Part shown: one piece after another, positions 17,201 to 24,063 of the stretch
Numbering within the stretch: position 1 is the first letter of the stretch
How the letters are laid out: the number at the start of each line of letters is the position of its first letter
Assembly: GCA_903913865.1 (NCBI GenBank)
Contig: CAIWMU010000165.1
Span: 1 to 37,998, forward strand
Source: an uncultured Verrucomicrobia subdivision 3 bacterium
GTDB taxonomy: Bacteria > Verrucomicrobiota > Verrucomicrobiia > Limisphaerales > UBA8199
Direction: 5' to 3'
DNA: 37,998 nt
Program-made: the position numbers and the translations under genes
Notes under the pieces: model-generated
The model's database searches: none
The model's input: only the letters and a program-made list of their open reading frames with translations
Told to the model about the DNA's origin: nothing

Positions 17201-17504
17201 TGTTCTGGTTCGCGAGCGAGCCATCATTTGCGTAGGTGTTGAACTCGATCAGAAAGGTGGTGTCGCCCACCACGGATGCGTAGGGTTCCCAGTTGCCGAG
17301 GTCCGCAGGCACTGCGGCGTTTTCCAGGTCAATGAACCCGTTGGTCACATATCCGCCGGAAGCGGTACTAAACCAGCAGGCGGTATCTGGAACAATATAG
17401 GCCAACCCGGCTGAGCGGGCGTCGCCTGGTATTGTTTGGGCATGGGCGGCAGTGCACACTACTGCAAAGCACGCGAGGATGGGGATGCGGGGGTTGAGTT
17501 TCAT
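14283..17504 (-). CDS. Large secreted protein made of two diverged copies of a ~498-residue unit
   Basis: 1073 residues from ATG 17504, with a signal peptide (MKLNPRIPILACFAVVCTAA, cut near AHA/QTI). The frame is open to 17594, but the extra residues would bury the signal. The body is two homologous units offset by 497-499 residues. Shared landmarks are GL.Y.VPD..CW, LGNWEPY.SV.GD, INLSRQNGNPGRVAGD, INRYPAEQ, SMGAANNAPQCGRTGGR, FLDNGNIVVMIDDKTAISSA, and a final TTVYTVI. The C-terminal 75 residues (LVISWNANAGLFTLVSS to CFNLKR) match the module on other secreted proteins here. The motifs suggest a beta-propeller-like or beta-rich extracellular fold, but I recognise no named family and no catalytic site. 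The conserved Cys residues suggest extracytoplasmic disulfides. Confidence 0.85.
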   Translation of the reverse strand: MKLNPRIPILACFAVVCTAAHAQTIPGDARSAGLAYIVPDTACWFSTASGGYVTNGFIDLENAAVPADLGNWEPYASVVGDTTFLIEFNTYANDGSLANQNNAVVKQPATGGASKVASAFYGDNGLPFKGMINLSRQNGNPGRVAGDKRVGATNFITQCEVSVGQIPAFQTDGRWANNNIYSGINRYPAEQVFGLEPSTLTQTPLTRARDFVYGSYVGSMGAANNAPQCGRTGGRPEFLDNGNIVVMIDDKTAISSAAGEVTTFSIIKPDGSSVKGPTLAAARDIWDNMSAFQGGFCIRAGADILFYRNDGSLIKSNNLVQATANLQAPAPNGWEFTGSWDLGRGDAVRMGGDIRSPYVYIAGGVAMSADSNACMMAVWNGQSGAFITNVMVSTDIDPSVATIGRTALAVDKYNRVCVAFSGNHDKWAGYQPQIIARVVQFDGSKISYLCPSFYAFQNSDNGNTTAFNGGPLGFTTLSPAVAMTDKAICITGKGLINSTNNPYSPSFPDSPLGNTTVYTVITTPLGGPETAGLTYVVPDMICWWNSVLNQITNGPVKIAEQGAPNLGNWEPYTSVLGDSTFLIEFSTYANDGTLLNQNNVIAKQPATGGAPVIDYAFYDDSGLPFKGQINLSRQNGNPGRVAGDMRYGATRFITECEVSIGQLPQFQANNRWNANNIYQGINRYPAEQLFNLDPATLRQTPVTNAWDYVYGPYSGSMGAANNAPQCGRTGGRANFLDNGNIVVMIDDKTAISSAAGEVTTFAIIDPNGRVVKGPTLVDARDIWENMAAFSGGFAIRTHEFLYFFDNTGKPLHTNNVVTESGISWDTGRGDATRLGSDIRSHYVYLAGQVAKSDYVGIWDARTFQFVTSSKVCELDPAYSTADRTAIAVDAQDRFTVAYLLKPTANFLQNQVAGRVGQFNGSTVTWLTPTFFPFVNHDAYGGTTTIPYKTEGAMVSMTTRQICFAAKGTLNSTNNASAEPDTMPETTVYTVISHPAPLASPAVTMSAIRSGSNLVISWNANAGLFTLVSSTSVASPLSSWSAVSPQPAVTGPVNGQYSMTVPIGAGAKCFNLKR

Positions 17505-17695
17505 GGTTGTGTGGGACGTTGCTCCCGTCACGGGGAGCATTTTGGTTTCTGGAACAGCATGGCGGCACGGCAGGGGTGCTGTAACTGACAGCACACCTTA
17601 CGGGTGGCAACCCTGCCCCGCTGCATGTTGTTCCGGGTTTGCATAAGCCACGGCACCTGTTACTGATCGAATACATATGACACCGTCAAGCCTCA
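17505..17695 (-). promoter_or_regulatory. Structured 5' leader of the duplicated-unit protein gene
   Basis: The DNA upstream of ATG 17504 can form several stems: GCTCCC with GGGAGC just before the start (17521-17538), GTGCTGT with ACAGCAC (17576-17594), and GGGT with ACCC (17602-17613). I could not match this to a known riboswitch class. A TTGACG at 17687-17692 (minus) might be a -35, but no convincing -10 follows. Confidence 0.3.
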
Positions 17696-17737
17696 GTGAG
17701 GTGAAGCCGCCATTATCTGGCGATCGAGCACAGGCTC

Positions 17738-17801
17738 ATGATTAGACAGGGTTGTGATGATTAGATCACAACAGGTATTTATGGGTTATTATGCTTAACC
17801 C
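17738..17801. promoter_or_regulatory. Palindrome and direct repeats between the LuxR-type gene and the duplicated-unit gene
   Basis: An 8-bp perfect inverted repeat, GTTGTGAT (17751-17758) with ATCACAAC (17765-17772), spans 22 bp with centre GATTAG. The 9-mer ATGATTAGA occurs at 17738-17746 and again at 17757-17765. A second stem, GGGTTA (17783-17788) with TAACCC (17796-17801), follows. The cluster lies about 250 bp upstream of the 17504 start, just past the end of the regulator gene. It looks like an operator; which protein binds it is unknown. Confidence 0.45.
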
Positions 17802-17825
17802 TTAATCCTCAAAGGGGCTCACGTC

Positions 17826-17891
17826 CATTGCCCTTTAGGGCAATGACTGCCGGATTCGTGCGATTTCGTCCCGGTCCGGGGTTGGGACCGG
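17826..17891. other. Two hairpins after the LuxR-type gene
   Basis: CATTGCCC with GGGCAATG (17826-17845, TTTA loop) and CCGGTCC with GGACCGG (17871-17891) are perfect stems just beyond the minus-strand stop at 17912. Neither is followed by a T-run. They may shape the 3' end of the regulator mRNA, but they are not classical terminators. Confidence 0.4.
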
Positions 17892-17911
17892 AAATTCTGG
17901 CGTGTCCAAGG

Positions 17912-18589
17912 TCAACCCGCTGATTGGAGGGTCGGAGCGTGTTGGAGCCCATCCATCTGGCCGTTCAGTTCCCTGAGAAGGTCGGCCTCATGCAGGGTCA
18001 GGATCAACTGAGCCACGGACTGAACCTGGAGCTTCGAGTTTGCCCGTGTCCGGTGATGTTTGACCGTGCGCTCGCTAAGGGATAGTGCGGCGGCGGTTTC
18101 CTTGTTCATGAAACCGTGCACAACACAGGCGATGACTTCCCGTTCCCGATGTGTGAGGCGGTCAAACCGATGGCGGATCTCGCTTTGGGCGGCCTTCCTC
18201 ACTCTCCCCTGCATGTCCTGATCCAGGGCCATCTGGACGGTTTGAATGAGTTCGCCATCCGTGGTGTCGTTGGTGATAAAGTTGCAGGTCCCCTTGCCCA
18301 GTGCCCGGACAGCGTCCTGAAGTTGTCCCCGGCCCGTCACCAGAAAGACCACCGGGAGCGGGTTGGTGTGGGCTGCGACTGCCCTCTGGATGTCGATCTC
18401 GCAGCCATCCGGAGGTGCAAGGTTTAGAAGCAGGCAACCCACAGGGTCGGAATCCATGCGCCGCAGAAAGTCAGCCCGTGTTTTGTAGGTTTGAACCGCG
18501 TAACCAAGGGTGTTTAGGAGCCTTGCAATCGCGATAAGGCAGGAATCGTTTTCCTCAACGATGTGGACTGTTGATGCCGATGGCTTCAT
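17912..18589 (-). CDS. FixJ/LuxR-type transcription regulator with degenerate receiver domain
   Basis: 225 residues: an N-terminal receiver-like domain (about 6-125) and a LuxR-type helix-turn-helix (about 143-200: LTHREREVIACVVHG, NKETAAALSLSERTVKHHR). The helix-turn-helix is intact and should bind DNA. The receiver has the family fold pattern but lacks its chemistry. The acidic pair is E12/E13 instead of Asp, the phospho-acceptor is Asn (N56 in CLLLNLAPPDG), and the usual Lys is Asn (N107 in NFITNDTT), while T85 is kept. It is therefore probably a phosphorylation-independent atypical regulator. ATG 18589 has a good Shine-Dalgarno (AGGGGAG), which is unusual in this window. No histidine kinase is adjacent. 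Confidence 0.88.
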   Translation of the reverse strand: MKPSASTVHIVEENDSCLIAIARLLNTLGYAVQTYKTRADFLRRMDSDPVGCLLLNLAPPDGCEIDIQRAVAAHTNPLPVVFLVTGRGQLQDAVRALGKGTCNFITNDTTDGELIQTVQMALDQDMQGRVRKAAQSEIRHRFDRLTHREREVIACVVHGFMNKETAAALSLSERTVKHHRTRANSKLQVQSVAQLILTLHEADLLRELNGQMDGLQHAPTLQSAG

Positions 18590-19011
18590 CGCTCTCCCCT
18601 ATGGAATCGCCGCACGAAGCGTCTGGGGCTGGAAAACATGCCGGGATTTTCCTCATTAGAGAACCAAGGGGCAGGTAAACCACTTAAGCCTATTCCCCCA
18701 AGCGGCACGGTAAAACTGTCTGTGAACCCGATACGCCGGAAAATTCGGCCGGCGAAAGGCAGCACGATGGAATGAGTTGCAGACGCTGCAACCCACCTTA
18801 ATTCCAAGGTCGATAGAGTTAACACAAAAACAGGGCTATCCACTCAAGATAAGGGGGCAGTTCGGGATCGAGTCAACTCATTTTTGTGCCACTTTTTGAG
18901 CGTGAATCTTTTGGAGTCCACCTGAGGGTGGATCACCCTTCACACCAGATTCACAAACGTGATATGCGGGTCAGTAGTTCCAGGATTTGACTCAAATTAC
19001 GAATGGCACTG
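18590..19011. other. Gene-free gap with palindromes upstream of the LuxR-type gene
   Basis: No convincing gene was found. A perfect 17-bp palindrome at 18776-18792 (GTTGCAG, ACG, CTGCAAC) lies about 190 bp upstream of the regulator start and is a candidate autoregulatory site. A longer foldable stretch at 18902-18954 has outer arms GTGAATC and GATTCAC enclosing TCCACC and GGTGGA. A weak minus-strand promoter (TTGACT 18871-18876, TATCTT 18846-18851, 19-nt spacer) is possible. No terminator was seen for the glycosyltransferase gene that ends at 19012. Confidence 0.4.
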
Positions 19012-20328
19012 TCAGGAAGACCTGCGGCTTATCAGGGATTGAAACACTTCCAGAATCCGGTTTGCCATGATGGTGGTCGAATAGCATCCATGTGCGGCCC
19101 GGAGGCCATTCTGTCGGAGAACGAGTCTTTTCGGGTGATCCAGCAGCAGGGTTTCAAGTGCCGAGGCTAGCGAATCGGCATCTTCCGGTTGGAACAGGCA
19201 ACCTGCGCCTGATGCCTCGACAAATTCTGTGAAGGCTGCGGTGCGGGGCTGCACGATAGGGACTCCCGAAGCCAGTGCCTCGACCAGATAGAGGCCGAAA
19301 GCCTCACCATAGCGGGCCGGAACCGAAAAAAGGGTTAACGAGTGCAGGAATTGAATCTTCGCGTTGCGGTCAATGTTCGGATGAAAGGTGACCTGACCTA
19401 GGAGATTCCGCTCTCCGAGCCGATGGCGCAACAGGTCCAGAAATGGCTTGTCTGTTGGGGCGCAGCTGCCACCGATTTTAAGGCGGCAACCCCGCACCCG
19501 GCCCCGTTCGTTCAGCCGAATGAAGGCCTCCACGAGGATATCGAGACCCTTGTCCCGGCATTGGCGCGCGAAGTAGCCGATGACCGGGGCGGAGGATGCA
19601 TCGAGGGCGGGAGGATCGGCTGCCACCGGGGGATACCCGTCGAGGCGGATGCCGTTTGGCACAACCGCAACTTTTGCGCGATCCAGATCCAATCGGCGAA
19701 TCATCAAGTCGGCAAAGTAATGACTGGGGGATATGAATTGGTCCACAGTGCGGCTGATCCGGGTTAGTAGCTGCCAGGCCTCTGACTTGTAGGGTTCCGA
19801 GAGGGCATCCAGAAAGGAATCCTCTCCCTGAAGGAAGCAGAGGAGGGGCACTGGAAACGCTGCCTTCAAACCGGCAGCCATGCCGAGGAGGAGGGCGTTG
19901 CTGAGGCAGATCAGGTCGGGAGAGGGTTGGCCCTTGAGCCAGGCAAGCAGATCCTGCATGTCGCGGGACTGGTGACCTTCGCCTCCCTTCAGCATGGAGA
20001 TGGTCATTTCTCCCAATTCCGAGGGGCGGGTGGATCCGGCTTTTCCAGCGGCGAGGCGCAACAATCCGCGCCGCGAGAGAGTGTTGCGGACCCAGGTTGG
20101 GGAGTTGCCGAACCAGGGTAGTTTCTGGTCGAGATAAACATTGATGCCGCTGTAGAAGATCGGGACCTTCGCGCTTTCATCCGGTTCATCCAGAGTGAGA
20201 GGGAGGTAGAGCGGCACCATGGTGACATCATGGCCGGATTCGCGCAGGCTGTGGACGAGGGCGTTGTCCCTGAGGCAGTTGCCACAATACATTCCACCGG
20301 CGCCGGGTGTCAGGATGATGATCTTCAC
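19012..20328 (-). CDS. GT4-type family glycosyltransferase
   Basis: 438 residues. The N-terminal half opens with KIIILTPGAGGMYCGNCLRDN, a GT-B first strand and glycine loop. The C-terminal half has VVPNGI, a GYFARQCRDKGLDILVEAF strand and the nucleotide-sugar site around PARYGEAFGLYLVEALASGVPIV, with the two Glu of the E-x7-E element. Such enzymes move a sugar from a nucleotide-sugar donor to an acceptor at the cytoplasmic membrane; donor and acceptor cannot be told from sequence. The GTG start at 20328 overlaps the stop of the beta-propeller gene by 4 nt (GTGA), which decides the start and implies translational coupling. Residues upstream of this GTG are Pro/Arg-rich and unlikely to be translated. 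Confidence 0.9.
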   Translation of the reverse strand: MKIIILTPGAGGMYCGNCLRDNALVHSLRESGHDVTMVPLYLPLTLDEPDESAKVPIFYSGINVYLDQKLPWFGNSPTWVRNTLSRRGLLRLAAGKAGSTRPSELGEMTISMLKGGEGHQSRDMQDLLAWLKGQPSPDLICLSNALLLGMAAGLKAAFPVPLLCFLQGEDSFLDALSEPYKSEAWQLLTRISRTVDQFISPSHYFADLMIRRLDLDRAKVAVVPNGIRLDGYPPVAADPPALDASSAPVIGYFARQCRDKGLDILVEAFIRLNERGRVRGCRLKIGGSCAPTDKPFLDLLRHRLGERNLLGQVTFHPNIDRNAKIQFLHSLTLFSVPARYGEAFGLYLVEALASGVPIVQPRTAAFTEFVEASGAGCLFQPEDADSLASALETLLLDHPKRLVLRQNGLRAAHGCYSTTIMANRILEVFQSLISRRSS

Positions 20329-21497
20329 GGATGGGGAATGGGGCTTGGGGCTGGTTTGGTGACGGGGGCGGGGCCTGGGGCGAAGCACAGGAGTCGTCCA
20401 TCATTGCTTCCGACGTAGAGTCGGCCATCGGCCACAGCCGGGGAACTTTCGATGGCATGGCCGGTGTCGTAGGACCACTGCTCCAGCCCATCCGCCAACC
20501 CGAGGATGTACATTTTGCCGTCTCCGGAGCCAATGGCGACCACATTCCCGGCCACGACGGGAGATCCATCCACCTTGCCCCGGGTGGCAAACTGCCAGAC
20601 CGGCTTGCCGGTGGAACGTTCAACGCAGTGAACCCGCTTGTCCTGCCCGCCAAAGATCACCCTGTCCACAGTGATGGCCGGGGAGGAAAAATAGGGGAAC
20701 TCCCGGCTTTTGTAGGTCCATTTGCGGGTTCCGGCTTTCAGGTCGATGCAGACGAACTCGTTTTGATAATGCCCGAAATAGGCGTGGTCACTGGCCACGG
20801 CCACGGATGCTGCGACATAGGCGCCGGCCTCCGTCTCCCGGATCTTAACCCCCTTCTCCAGATCCACGGAGTGCAGGACAGCGTCGCATCCGCCGAAAAA
20901 GGAAACACCGTTCAGGATTGCGGGGGAGCCGTTGATATAATTGGAGGTTTCGTAGGCCCAGACCTCCTTGCCAGTGGCGGCATCCACACAGTGCAATTTG
21001 AAATCGTAACTCCCCGCGAGAATCCGCAGCGCAGTTCCCTGCCGGTGCCAGTTGGGCCCGCCGGGGATCTTGTCCCCGGTTTCAAAAGCCCACACAAGCT
21101 TGCCGGTCTCCAGATCCAGAGCGTAGAGTTTTCCATCGTTCGACCCCACATACACCCGCTTTTCCAAAATGAGGGGGGAGGATTCGACCGCATCCCCGGT
21201 TTTGAACTGCCAGGCCTGAACTCCATCCGCCGTCTTGACGGCACGAATGAATCCATCATCCGATCCGAAGACCACAAGCCCCCCTGAGACGGCGGGGGAG
21301 GATTTGACCGGTCCGCCGGTTTTGGCCGACCAGGCGAGGGCCAACTGGTTTGAAAGGGGGGAAGTTGCGACTCCAAGGAGCCCGGGCCCCCCGCGAAACA
21401 TAGGCCATTCGCCAGCAAGGGAACAGGATGCGGACAGGCCGATCAGGCCAACCACAGTTCCAGCGATCCAAAAAGAGAGCCAGCGCAGACACGACAT
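20325..21497 (-). CDS. Exported PQQ-like beta-propeller repeat protein
   Basis: 390 residues from ATG 21497 with a signal peptide (RWLSFWIAGTVVGLIGLSA, cut near SLA/GEW). A Cys in SASC could allow lipidation, but the lipobox is poor. Eight or so blades repeat the pattern SSP.(V/I)..G.V(Y/F).GS.DG.(L/V)(Y/H).(L/V)...TG...W...T, for example VYVGSNDGKLYALDLETGK and LYVGSNDGRLLCF. This is the PQQ_2/BamB-like propeller. No PQQ-dehydrogenase catalytic residues were noted, so a binding or scaffold role in the envelope is more likely than an enzyme. The short tail is Pro-rich. It is translationally coupled to the glycosyltransferase downstream, which suggests a joint role in envelope glycan work. Confidence 0.88.
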   Translation of the reverse strand: MSCLRWLSFWIAGTVVGLIGLSASCSLAGEWPMFRGGPGLLGVATSPLSNQLALAWSAKTGGPVKSSPAVSGGLVVFGSDDGFIRAVKTADGVQAWQFKTGDAVESSPLILEKRVYVGSNDGKLYALDLETGKLVWAFETGDKIPGGPNWHRQGTALRILAGSYDFKLHCVDAATGKEVWAYETSNYINGSPAILNGVSFFGGCDAVLHSVDLEKGVKIRETEAGAYVAASVAVASDHAYFGHYQNEFVCIDLKAGTRKWTYKSREFPYFSSPAITVDRVIFGGQDKRVHCVERSTGKPVWQFATRGKVDGSPVVAGNVVAIGSGDGKMYILGLADGLEQWSYDTGHAIESSPAVADGRLYVGSNDGRLLCFAPGPAPVTKPAPSPIPHP

Positions 21498-21653
21498 TCC
21501 GTAAAGGTTTGCATGCGCGGGGGTTGCCCGCAACGGGTTTTTGAAGAGAAAGTGGCTGTCATCCTTTATGTGCGAGGGGTCTGACGGCCCCCCTTTCTGA
21601 AGCCGGGACAAAAGGAGGGGGATTTGCCGCCGATTGGAGGCGTGCCATCCCAG

Positions 21654-22211
21654 TTACTTGAGCAGGGCCTGGATGTGCTTGAACTCAGGGCTTCCAGCCT
21701 TTTCAAGCCATTCGAACAGGACCATCTCGGTGGATGCCGGCAACGCACCTGCAGAGCGCATGCGCTCAAGGCCCAACCGGCAGTTCTCCGGGGTGCGTGA
21801 GGCGATTGCATCCGCACAGACGAACACCCGGAATCCCTGGCGCAGGAGTCCCAGACAGGTCTGCATCACGCAAACGTGGCTCTCGATGCCCGCAAGAATC
21901 ACATCGGGCCTCCCTGTGGCGGTGAGGGCTTCGGGAATTCCCGGGGTGCCACAGGCGCTGAAGGTCAGTTTCTCGAACACCCGGCAATCTGAGACCTCCT
22001 GTTTCAGGGCGGGGACAGTGTGACCCAGACCCCTGGGATACTGTTCGGCGACCAGCACCGGGATGTTCAGGATGGAGGCTGCCTTTGCGAGCAGAATCGT
22101 GTTCGCAAGCAGTGAGTCCGCGCCGGACATGACCGGGAGGAGGCGCTCCTGAATATCGACGAGCACCAGAACGGAGCGGGCGGTGGTGATGGATTGCGGA
22201 TCAGGTTGCAT
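21654..22211 (-). CDS. Isochorismatase-like cysteine hydrolase
   Basis: 185 residues, the usual length for this fold. The catalytic triad of the isochorismatase/nicotinamidase superfamily is present: Asp in LVDIQERL (D19), Lys in FEKLTFSA (K81) and Cys in GIESHVCVMQT (C114). The GIE.HVCV context is that of the YcaC-like/uncharacterised subgroup; the metal-binding DxHxxxH set of true nicotinamidases is not visible. The substrate is therefore unknown, probably a small amide or ester. It is cytoplasmic, with no signal peptide. It lies 65 nt after polX on the same strand. No Shine-Dalgarno precedes ATG 22211. Confidence 0.9.
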   Translation of the reverse strand: MQPDPQSITTARSVLVLVDIQERLLPVMSGADSLLANTILLAKAASILNIPVLVAEQYPRGLGHTVPALKQEVSDCRVFEKLTFSACGTPGIPEALTATGRPDVILAGIESHVCVMQTCLGLLRQGFRVFVCADAIASRTPENCRLGLERMRSAGALPASTEMVLFEWLEKAGSPEFKHIQALLK

Positions 22212-22276
22212 GATTCAGGCGATCTGGATGCGCTTCTTTTGCCGCGAGGACTGACACCATCGCTTGGGCGGCACGG

Positions 22277-24037
22277 TCATCTGGTTCGGTTGCGCTTCTC
22301 CTGAAGGGCCTTTTTGAGCTTATCGAGGGGCCATGTGTTGACGATGTCCTCCCGGGTCAACCCCGCCTTGCGGGCCAGTCCTGCGCCGAGGCGCAGGAAG
22401 GCGGCATGTTCCAACTTGTGGGCATCACAATTGATCACACATTTGACGCCCCTGGACTTTGCATAGGCCCAGAGACGCCAGTCGAGATCAAGCCGGCTGG
22501 GGCTTGCATTCAGTTCTATCCAGGTCCCGTTTTTCGCGCAGGCATCAATCACGGCCCTCTGATCCACGGCGTAGGCCTCCCGCTCCAGAAGCAGGCGCCC
22601 GGTCGGATGCCCCAAAATATGCACATTGGGATTGCCGATGGCTTTGATGATTCTGGCCGTCATTTCCGGTTCCGGGAGGGTGAAGCCCTGGTGCACGCTT
22701 GCGATCACGACATCCAATTCAGCCAGCACATCATCCGGAAAATCGAGGCTGCCATCTTTAAGAATATCCACCTCGGTGCCGGTCAGCAGCCGGAAATCGA
22801 TGCCGTCCCGTTCCAGATCCACGTTGATCTGGCGCACCTCACGGATTTGCGCCTGAAGTCGGGGAATCATGAGTCCGTTGGCCTGAAAGGAGGACTTTGA
22901 ATGATCTGTGACACCCCAGTAGGCCAGTCCCAGATCGATCATGCTTTTTGCGATATCGGCCGGAGACTGCCGGCCATCACTCCATGTGGAGTGGTTGTGG
23001 AGGGACCCCTTGAGATCGGTCCACTCGACAAGCCTCGGCAGGGGACCGGCGGTGGCCAGCTGGAACTCCCCCAGATCCTCCCGCATCTCGGGTGGCACAA
23101 AGTAAAGGCCCAACTCCTGGAAGATCGCCTCCTCGGTGGGGCAGGGGATGCGAAGGGCGGGGTCGCGGGTTTCCACGCTGGAGCGGAACAGGCCGTATTC
23201 ATTCAGGCGCAGGCCGCGCTCGATCGCCCGCTGGCGCATGACGATGTTGTGCTCCTTGCTCCCGGTGAAATACATGAGGGCGGAGGGGAACTCGGCATCC
23301 GAGACGACCCGCAGGTCGCACTGGACGCCCCCTTCCAGCAGGACGCTGGCCTTGGTCTCCCCTTTGGCGATGATGCTGAGCAGGCCTGGGAGGGATGTGA
23401 AATCGGTGATCACCTCGACCGGGTTGTTTGATGAAGCGAGCAGATCAACATCGCCGACGACTTCACGGCAGCGGCGCAGGCTCCCGGCGGTGCTGCAGCG
23501 GACGACTGCCGGGTGCTGGCGCAGTTGATCCAGCAGACCTTCGGCCAGAGGTTGAACCTCATACAGGAGATGCCGCGAGGCGTAGGTGCGGCGGCGGGTG
23601 ATGCCTTCGAGAATGTTGGTCTGGGTCTTCTCACCGAAACCCTTGAGAGTGGAGACCCGGTTTTCCTGACAGGCCTTTTCGAGTTCCTCGACTGAAAGAA
23701 CTCCCAGCTGGTCACTGAGAGCCTTCACCTTTTTGGGACCCAACCCGGGGATGTCCAGCATCTCCACAAGGCCTGGCGGGATGCTGGCTTTCAGTTCCTC
23801 AAAATAGACAAGCCTGCCGGTGGAGATCAGTTCCACGATCTTGGCCTGGAGGGCATCGCCTATGCCTCTCAGTGCATCCAGCCGACCTTCGTCGATGATC
23901 CGCTGGAGAGGCTCATTGAGGGTTTCAATCTGGCGGGCTGCATTTGAGTAGGCGCGGGTTTTGAAGGGGTTCTCCCCCTTCAACTCGAGCAGCACGGCGA
24001 TTTTGCCGAGCACATCTGCAACCTGATCATTATTCAT
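22277..24037 (-). CDS. polX: Family X DNA polymerase with PHP domain (PolX)
   Basis: 586 residues, normal for bacterial PolX. The domains in order are: an 8-kDa helix-hairpin-helix domain (about 1-85), a second HhH pair (IPGLGPKKVKAL, 96-107; LKGFGEKT, 131-138), a palm with GSLRR (185-189), the catalytic Asp pair GDVDLL (D196, D198) and third Asp in QCDLRV (D241), a thumb with TGSKEHN, and a C-terminal PHP domain (about 340-570) with metal ligands in LHNHSTWSDG, GVTDHS, GTEVDIL, VIASVH and NCDAHK. PolX fills small gaps in base-excision repair, and the PHP domain supplies Mn-dependent 3'-5' exonuclease and AP-endonuclease activity. It follows the beta-CASP gene by 26 nt, so the two are likely co-transcribed. 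Confidence 0.95.
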   Translation of the reverse strand: MNNDQVADVLGKIAVLLELKGENPFKTRAYSNAARQIETLNEPLQRIIDEGRLDALRGIGDALQAKIVELISTGRLVYFEELKASIPPGLVEMLDIPGLGPKKVKALSDQLGVLSVEELEKACQENRVSTLKGFGEKTQTNILEGITRRRTYASRHLLYEVQPLAEGLLDQLRQHPAVVRCSTAGSLRRCREVVGDVDLLASSNNPVEVITDFTSLPGLLSIIAKGETKASVLLEGGVQCDLRVVSDAEFPSALMYFTGSKEHNIVMRQRAIERGLRLNEYGLFRSSVETRDPALRIPCPTEEAIFQELGLYFVPPEMREDLGEFQLATAGPLPRLVEWTDLKGSLHNHSTWSDGRQSPADIAKSMIDLGLAYWGVTDHSKSSFQANGLMIPRLQAQIREVRQINVDLERDGIDFRLLTGTEVDILKDGSLDFPDDVLAELDVVIASVHQGFTLPEPEMTARIIKAIGNPNVHILGHPTGRLLLEREAYAVDQRAVIDACAKNGTWIELNASPSRLDLDWRLWAYAKSRGVKCVINCDAHKLEHAAFLRLGAGLARKAGLTREDIVNTWPLDKLKKALQEKRNRTR

Positions 24038-24063
24038 ATGTCAGGGAAGTTTATCTCTGTTCC

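Noticed and set aside
17505-17695. A known riboswitch (for example c-di-GMP) in the leader of the 1073-residue protein gene
   Set aside because: Some short strings looked similar, but the conserved core and stem layout could not be matched.
18586-18843. An 85-codon minus-strand frame whose stop overlaps the LuxR-type gene start by 4 nt (ATGA)
   Set aside because: Its wobble positions are close to random compared with GC-rich neighbours, no domain is visible, and it covers the palindrome and likely promoter region. The overlap is probably chance.
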